Assembly (NCBI GenBank): GCA_038231295.1
Contig: JBBRLP010000003.1
Coordinates: 1-64,000 of the forward strand
DNA from: JANXLO01 sp038231295
Lineage (GTDB): Bacteria; Armatimonadota; Chthonomonadetes; Chthonomonadales; Chthonomonadaceae
DNA length: 64,000 nucleotides
Direction: 5' to 3'
Under the pieces are notes generated by a model. That model had not been told where the DNA came from. It searched no databases and saw only the letters and a program-made list of their open reading frames with translations. Both the position numbers and the translations under genes were made by a program. This document shows positions 59,327 through 64,000 of the stretch, in pieces (the first letter of the stretch is position 1; each line of letters begins with the position of its first letter).

Positions 59327-59746
59327 ATGTACGAAAAGCCTCTGGAAGACGACGCCCGCCTCGACCCTACACAGCGTGAACTGCTGAACCTGACCTGGAA
59401 AATGCTCAATGCCATTCACACCGGCGACCGAGCGACCTACGGTTCGCTCTGCCTGCCGGAACTCTCCTGCTACGAAGATGTCTGCGCCTACCGGATTGAT
59501 GGCCTGGAGTTTCATCTCTCCCTCATCCGGCAGATGGCGGAGACCGCCGCCCTCCAGCCCGTCCGTTTCGATATGCTCACTCCGCGCATACAGGTCTATG
59601 GCGACACCGGCATCGTCACCTACACCCGCCTGATGACCTATGACGAAGCCGGGCGGCCCCGCTGGACGACTTTCAACGAGACCCGTGTCTTTGTGCGTTC
59701 GTCCGGCGACTGGAAACTCGCCCACTTCCACCGCTCTCCCACCTAA
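59327..59746 (+). CDS. NTF2-like protein (CaMKII-association-domain type)
   Basis: 139 residues without signal peptide. LLNLTWKMLNAIHTGDRATY, LSCYEDVCAYRIDGLEFHLS, FDMLTPRIQVYGDTGIVTYT and the ending FVRSSGDWKLAHFHRSPT give the NTF2-like cone fold, closest to the CaMKII association-domain or SnoaL-like group. Bacterial members are mostly small-molecule-binding or oligomerisation modules. It is translationally close to the TPR gene (5-base gap). Confidence 0.85.
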   Translation: MYEKPLEDDARLDPTQRELLNLTWKMLNAIHTGDRATYGSLCLPELSCYEDVCAYRIDGLEFHLSLIRQMAETAALQPVRFDMLTPRIQVYGDTGIVTYTRLMTYDEAGRPRWTTFNETRVFVRSSGDWKLAHFHRSPT

Positions 59747-59839
59747 AGGCTTCGGAACCAATCCCTGTTCAGCGACGTGTTACGAAAAGGGGCTGTGAAG
59801 AAATCCGAGCAGATCAAGAACGAGTAAGGGGAACGAAAA

Positions 59840-61015
59840 ATGACATTGGCTCAGGAAACTGAACCGACCGTCGCAGGGAGCGAAGCGGAGAGCTATCAGC
59901 GCAACTGGCAGTCCGAACACGATTGCGCGGCGACGTTCCAGATATTGGCCTCTCGCGAGCGAAACACGGAACGTAAGACGATCTTTGAAAAATTGCAGCA
60001 GGCCGAACTGCGTCACACGCAGAAATGGGAAGAGCGGATGCAGGCTCTGGGTCTGCCACTGCCGCAGAAGCAGAGTGCGGAAGACGCTCTCGCACAGCAG
60101 ACAAGAGGGGCAGGGGGACTGGCTTCGTTGCTGTTGGCGGTGGAAGAGGAAGAGCGGCGGGATGTCGCGGACTATACGCGCCAACTGCGTGAAACGGACG
60201 ACGAAGAGACGGCAGCGCTCCTGCGTGAGATCATCCTGGAGGAGTTCGGGCAGGCGCAGACTCTGCGCCGTCTGCGAACGCAGAGCAGCCCACGCTCTGC
60301 TCTCGATCATCTGCTTCGGCGCGAACGCCGCACGACCGGAAGCTGGATCGGGGATGCCATCTATGGGGTCAACGACGGCCTCGGGGCGATCTTCGGAATC
60401 GTCAGCGGAGTTTCCGGGGCCACCCTCGGCAACCAGAAATTTGTCCTGCTCTCCGGTATTGCGGGGATGGTTGCCAGCGCCCTTTCGATGGGAGCCGGAG
60501 CCTATCTCGCCTCCAAAAGCGAACGCGAAATCTTTGAAGCGGAGATGGAGCGGGAACGGGCGGAACTCCGTACCGACCCCGAAGGCGCGAAAGAAGAGAT
60601 GGCGGTTCTCTATCAGTTGAAGGGCATCCCGGAAGACGACGCGGTGAAAATCGCGGAAGTTCTCGCCGCGAATGAAGATCAGTTCCTTCGTACACTGGCA
60701 ATGGAAAAGCTGAACATCTCCGAAGAGGCGTTAAGCGTCCCGGTACGGTCTGCAGTCACCGGATCACTCTCCACCGCTCTGGGAGCCTTCATCCCGATTA
60801 TTCCGTTCTTCTTTATGAAGGGCTATCCGGCCATTATCGCCGCCGCTGTTATCTCGCTCATCGCGCACTTTGCGGTCGGGGCGGCCAAGAGTATGATTAC
60901 CGTGCGCTCCTGGTGGAGCAGCGGCCTGGAGATGACGCTTGTCGGCGCGGTCGAGGGCGTGGCGACCTATCTCATCGGCATCGGGTTGGGCCATATCGGC
61001 GGAGGCGCCCTCTGA
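59840..61015 (+). CDS. Ferritin-like domain fused to VIT1/CCC1-type metal transporter
   Basis: 391 residues. Residues about 20-160 are a ferritin/rubrerythrin-like helical domain (EHDCAATFQILASRERNTER, QQAELRHTQKWEERMQALGL, LREIILEEFGQAQTL), which in the MbfA-type family binds iron and regulates transport. Residues about 170-391 form the VIT1/CCC1 transporter with GVNDGLGAIFGIVSGVSGA, a charged segment (FEAEMERERAELRTDPEGAK) and several membrane helices. Likely an iron or manganese exporter of the cytoplasmic membrane. AAGGGGAACGAAAA supports ATG 59840. It is upstream of an MscS-type channel gene, 43 bases apart. Confidence 0.92.
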   Translation: MTLAQETEPTVAGSEAESYQRNWQSEHDCAATFQILASRERNTERKTIFEKLQQAELRHTQKWEERMQALGLPLPQKQSAEDALAQQTRGAGGLASLLLAVEEEERRDVADYTRQLRETDDEETAALLREIILEEFGQAQTLRRLRTQSSPRSALDHLLRRERRTTGSWIGDAIYGVNDGLGAIFGIVSGVSGATLGNQKFVLLSGIAGMVASALSMGAGAYLASKSEREIFEAEMERERAELRTDPEGAKEEMAVLYQLKGIPEDDAVKIAEVLAANEDQFLRTLAMEKLNISEEALSVPVRSAVTGSLSTALGAFIPIIPFFFMKGYPAIIAAAVISLIAHFAVGAAKSMITVRSWWSSGLEMTLVGAVEGVATYLIGIGLGHIGGGAL

Positions 61016-61058
61016 ATCTCCGTAAGACTTTCCACAACGAGGAGAAAACCGTTCGCCC

Positions 61059-61913
61059 ATGAATCCTGTCAAAACGCCCCATGTATTTGACATGGCTTTC
61101 TGGACCCGTCAGTGGGACAGATTGACCGAGAATGCGCTCTCTTCCTTCCTCCAGATCGTCGTCATTGTTCTCAGCTACCTCTTCCTGCGCTGGCTGCTCT
61201 ACCGGGTATCGGATGGCATTATGGGCGGGATTCTGGCCCGTGAGCATCGGTTTGGTCTCTCCGAGGAGCGGTCCGGCCGTCTCCAGACTCTGCGCGGCCT
61301 CTCGCGCAGCATGATTGGCTATGTCCTGTTTTTCGTCTTCGGGGTGCTGCTGTTCAAAGCCATCGGCTTCGACATCATGCCGTTTATTACGACGGCAGGC
61401 GTCATCGGGCTGGCAATCGGGTTCGGGGCGCAAAAACTGGTCAAGGATGTGATCTCCGGTTTCTTCATCATCATTGACAACGTGTTCGTCGTGGGCGATA
61501 CGGTCGCCATCGGAACCGTGATCGGTCAGGTCATTGAGATGGGGATGCGGGTCACCAAAATTCAGGACTCCACCGGACGGCTCTACATCCTCTCCAATGG
61601 CGACATCGGCACCGTCACAAATCTCTCCCGTAACCCGGTTGAGGACTTTATTGAGGTGGGGATTCTGCCTGCCGCCGATCTGAATCTCGCCGTCGCGACG
61701 ATCAACAAAACGGGCGAAGACCTCTTTGCACGGACAGACGGCCACCACCTCAAAGCCCCTCCCCACGTTCTGGGCATCACGGCCTTCTCCGCCACCGCCG
61801 TCACCCTTCGCATCGGGGTCACTTCTGACCCGCGAGGTCTGCCTGCCGAGCAGATGCGTGTCCGCGCCGCCGTCCGCGACGCTCTGCTCGAAAAAGAGAT
61901 CGGCATCGCCTGA
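61059..61913 (+). CDS. Small-conductance mechanosensitive channel (MscS family)
   Basis: 284 residues. Three membrane helices at the N-terminus (about 22-45, 80-105, 108-130), the pore helix GLAIGFGAQKLVKDVISGFF, and the beta domain IDNVFVVGDTVAIGTVIGQV then TKIQDSTGRLYILSNGDIGT with a C-terminal mixed domain. Residues and length match the short MscS (YkuT-like) branch. It opens under membrane tension and releases solutes. It follows the ferritin-VIT gene by 43 bases, so it is probably co-transcribed. It converges with kptA. Confidence 0.94.
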   Translation: MNPVKTPHVFDMAFWTRQWDRLTENALSSFLQIVVIVLSYLFLRWLLYRVSDGIMGGILAREHRFGLSEERSGRLQTLRGLSRSMIGYVLFFVFGVLLFKAIGFDIMPFITTAGVIGLAIGFGAQKLVKDVISGFFIIIDNVFVVGDTVAIGTVIGQVIEMGMRVTKIQDSTGRLYILSNGDIGTVTNLSRNPVEDFIEVGILPAADLNLAVATINKTGEDLFARTDGHHLKAPPHVLGITAFSATAVTLRIGVTSDPRGLPAEQMRVRAAVRDALLEKEIGIA

Positions 61914-61939
61914 GACTCTTGCCCGCTTTGGACACATTC

Positions 61940-62503
61940 CTACGCATACGCCTCCGGCTCCAGAAACTCCGGCGGAATCGCGGTGGAAATGTAGAGGCGG
62001 GCTTCGGGCTGGAAGAACTGTACGCCTGCGGCATGAGCCTGTCGCGCTTTCACTTTAAGAAGAATCGGACGGGCGCAGTGGCGTCTTCCAACAGCAAGCG
62101 CCTGCTCAGGATAGGTCGAAAGGTGAACGTACTGGCGTCCCATCGGCAGAAGTCCCTCATTCCGAATGGCGTTCCATGCGCCCGGAGAGGTGCCATGATA
62201 CAGCGTCTCAGGCGGCTCTACTTCGGCGTAGGTCACCTCTTTTTCGACGGAATGCCCGTAGCGGGCGCGGATATTCTCGCCGGCGATTTCGTAACGCTGC
62301 TTGTCGCAGACCGTCACAACATAACGAATATGCTCCAGAGTGTAGTCGCGCCACTCGCGACGGCGCGTGACGGCAGTGAGCAGATCGGTCAGCGACACAA
62401 AACCCTGCTCACCCAGCGTCAGCCCGAACTTCTCCGGCTCATGGCGCAGGGCCAACGACATGAATTTGCTGAGGCGTTTGCGCTCCGGCTCCGATAACAT
62501 CAT
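61940..62503 (-). CDS. kptA: RNA 2'-phosphotransferase (Tpt1/KptA family)
   Basis: Transfers an internal RNA 2'-phosphate to NAD+. In eukaryotes this is the last step of tRNA splicing; in bacteria the role is unsettled but it is an RNA-repair-type activity. 187 residues. N-terminal winged helix LSKFMSLALRHEPEKFGLTL (catalytic Arg-His), DKQRYEI, then YHGTSPGAWNAIRNEG and QYVHLST, covering the NAD- and phosphate-binding residues. Length is near the family's usual 180-190. I chose ATG 62503 (next ATG 62500), with GGAGGGAGAA upstream; a TTG at 62530 is less likely. It starts 48 bases after the stop of the ClpB-RF2-like gene on the same strand. Confidence 0.92.
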   Translation of the reverse strand: MMLSEPERKRLSKFMSLALRHEPEKFGLTLGEQGFVSLTDLLTAVTRRREWRDYTLEHIRYVVTVCDKQRYEIAGENIRARYGHSVEKEVTYAEVEPPETLYHGTSPGAWNAIRNEGLLPMGRQYVHLSTYPEQALAVGRRHCARPILLKVKARQAHAAGVQFFQPEARLYISTAIPPEFLEPEAYA

Positions 62504-62551
62504 TTGACTTTTCTCCCTCCGCTCGCTCAAACGGTCTGCTCTCCGCGTCCT

Positions 62552-64000
62552 TTACTCCTCTTCCGCAGGACGGGATTTGAGATAGGCCAGAATGAAATCG
62601 TCCAGCCCGCCGTCCAACACGCCTGCCACCTGCGTGGTCTGCGCGTCGGTGCGAAGATCACGCACAAAACGGTTGCCATCGGGCGCATAGAGGCGAATGA
62701 TTTCCGGCGGGGCTTCCGTGGCAGCCCGGTCGCTCTCTCCTCTAGCCGGCTTGACGCCGTTCGCGACCGCCTCTGCCTTCAATTTCTGTTCGGCTTCCCA
62801 GTCCAGGAAGAGGCGAGCGAGGGGCGCATCGTCATCCCGCAGGGCGGTCATGGTGATGGCGGCGGTCTGGAAGGGTGCGGACGGATCGGTGTCGTCAGCG
62901 CGAATGAGCAGTTTGTGCGCCCCGGTCTCGCCACGCAGGAAGCCGGAGACGTTGACGCCCTTCAAGCCCAGAACGATCTCCGGCAGCAGCAGCGTCTCCA
63001 GCCGCTTGAGCAGGGCTGTGAAATCCCCTGCCGTAATCTCGACATAGGGCGGACGCATGGGAGGGCCGGGATCGAAGCCGCTGAGAACCGACTTGGGCGA
63101 GAGACCTTCCGCGACCAGATAGCGGTGATACGCCTCGACGGGCGCGAAGACCGCCGCCGTGTAGCCTTTGCGGCTGGCCCAGCGCAGATACATCTTCGCC
63201 AGCGTCAGCAGCCAGCCCGCCTGCGCCGCAGGCCGCGCCGTTCTGCCGAGCGGACGCAGATGCAGCAGCGCCTGATTGTTGTCCTTCTGGTCGGCGCAGA
63301 GCAGTTCGATCTCCAGATAGTCGGCATCGCGGCAGAGTTCTACATAGCCGTTTGCCAGATCGGTTTCGTAACGCCCGGAACGTTCGCGCATCGTCATCGT
63401 GGCAAACTCTTCAAGATATTCGGCCCGCTCTTTCAGCTGAGTCAGGCGTTTGGTCAGCCGCTCCAGATGATAGATGCGCTCCCAGACGCGATGCGCCTCC
63501 TCGCCATACGCAACGAAATTACGTCGTCGCGTTCGCGCCAGCAGGCTCTGATGCTCCGTCTGCAAGGCCCGTACCCTGTCGTTCTCGCTCCATTCGTGGA
63601 GGTGCAGGCGGACGGCGGCAAAACCCTCCACCAGCTCTTTGATGTCGAGGCGGCGCGTGGTATCGCCATGCTGCAACAGTCCGGGCTTCTGCTGAACGAC
63701 CTGTTTGGCATCCGTCAGCGGGGACGCGACAAGTTTGACCTGCCCTTCCTCACTCCGAATCTGGACAAGCTGCGCCCCGGTGGTGCGCTGCGCGACGAGG
63801 AACCGGGCCAGCGGCACGATGATGCGCTTTTCGATCTCGCGCTTCAGCGGACGCGCCCCGTAGAGCGGGCTGAACCCCGTCTCCAGCAACAGGTCCATCA
63901 TTCCCTCATCCATCTCCACGAGCAGGCCGCGCCGTGTCACGCCTTCGCGCTCCAGCAGTTTCGCCATCTCACGCTGTGCGATCTGGCGCATGGCCTCCCG
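62552..64000 (-). CDS. ClpB-type AAA+ ATPase fused to an RF2-like module lacking GGQ (5' part outside the window)
   Basis: The frame is open to the window edge, so the N-terminus is missing. Visible from the N-terminal side: the ClpB D2-small (C-terminal AAA+) domain, RQIAQREMAKLLEREG and GFSPLYGARPLKREIEKRII (63991-63760); a helical linker ending in WERIYHLERLTKRL; and a release-factor recognition domain with GWLLTLAKMYLRWASRKGY (about 63225-63165) and SGFLRGETGAHKL (about 62950-62912). Last is an RF2-like tail IIRLYAPDGNRFVRDLRTD then VLDGGLDDFILAYLK. Where RF2 carries the GGQ peptidyl-hydrolysis domain there is only a linker of about 35 residues. The RF2 glycine motif before the recognition helix is also degraded. 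kptA follows. The exact role is unknown. Confidence 0.82.
   Translation of the reverse strand, partial: REAMRQIAQREMAKLLEREGVTRRGLLVEMDEGMMDLLLETGFSPLYGARPLKREIEKRIIVPLARFLVAQRTTGAQLVQIRSEEGQVKLVASPLTDAKQVVQQKPGLLQHGDTTRRLDIKELVEGFAAVRLHLHEWSENDRVRALQTEHQSLLARTRRRNFVAYGEEAHRVWERIYHLERLTKRLTQLKERAEYLEEFATMTMRERSGRYETDLANGYVELCRDADYLEIELLCADQKDNNQALLHLRPLGRTARPAAQAGWLLTLAKMYLRWASRKGYTAAVFAPVEAYHRYLVAEGLSPKSVLSGFDPGPPMRPPYVEITAGDFTALLKRLETLLLPEIVLGLKGVNVSGFLRGETGAHKLLIRADDTDPSAPFQTAAITMTALRDDDAPLARLFLDWEAEQKLKAEAVANGVKPARGESDRAATEAPPEIIRLYAPDGNRFVRDLRTDAQTTQVAGVLDGGLDDFILAYLKSRPAEEE

Overview
The window is chromosomal DNA of a moderately GC-rich bacterium and is mostly single-copy housekeeping genes. 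The best pointer to its identity is the prepilin-like protein at 5340-6203. It has a long hydrophobic N-terminus ending in a PVFAQAREKAR-type cleavage/methylation region and a C-terminal H-X9-DG motif, a combination abundant in Armatimonadota and also found in Planctomycetota. The PEP-CTERM protein, the DUF4331, DUF4185 and DUF4380 proteins, the zinc-ribbon/PstS/OmpA fusion and the paired Gfo/Idh oxidoreductases fit an environmental Armatimonadota-type organism. This assignment is inference; no rRNA gene is present.

Layout. 1-541: end of an AT-richer ankyrin-repeat gene abutting a headless RHS/YD-repeat remnant. 595-4899: sucA-sucB (2-oxoglutarate dehydrogenase E1 and E2). 4943-6669: long leader, prepilin-like protein, small lipoprotein, terminators. 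6768-10229 (minus): coaX, an altronate dehydratase-family enzyme and a PhnP-like hydrolase. 10349-13652: ECF sigma factor overlapping its zinc anti-sigma gene, with a CRP-like palindrome upstream. 13665-20846: zinc-ribbon protein, M50-like membrane protease, PhyH-like dioxygenase, ftsH, tilS, MFS transporter. 21012-26502: membrane MutS-like ATPase, TPR protein, DUF4331 and PEP-CTERM genes. 26845-38893: ruvB, a membrane phosphatase-like protein, DUF4380 protein, pyrD, a VWA-like membrane protein, aldo/keto reductase, Gfo/Idh oxidoreductase, prs. 39088-44707: tig-clpP-clpX diverging from dxs. 44882-53303: small secreted proteins, oxidoreductase, PstS-OmpA fusion, tRNA-Thr, FKBP, an HtrA protease with a structured leader, DUF4185 protein. 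53377-58320: secreted WD40-type propeller diverging from a cyclase-TIR-ATPase gene, then dtd. 58593-61913: TPR, NTF2-like, ferritin-VIT and MscS genes. 61940-64000 (minus): kptA behind a ClpB-type ATPase carrying a release-factor-2-like C-terminus.

Two loci stand out. At the right edge, a ClpB/ClpC-type AAA+ C-terminus is joined to an RF2-like module in which the recognition domain and C-terminal tail are recognisable but the GGQ domain is replaced by a short linker. The next gene in the same direction is the RNA 2'-phosphotransferase kptA, so a ribosome- or RNA-repair role is possible. At 55634-57840, a class III nucleotidyl cyclase-like domain, a TIR domain and an AAA-like ATPase form one polypeptide, with a CRP/FNR-type palindrome in its upstream region.

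Three families of dispersed intergenic repeats were found: R1 (three copies at gene 3' ends, one supplying the C-terminal codons of tilS), R2 (two copies rich in short hairpins) and R3 (two identical 37-bp copies). Several sigma70-type promoters (TTGACA-17/18-TATAAT-like) and intrinsic terminators are visible, so the organism uses ordinary bacterial expression signals.
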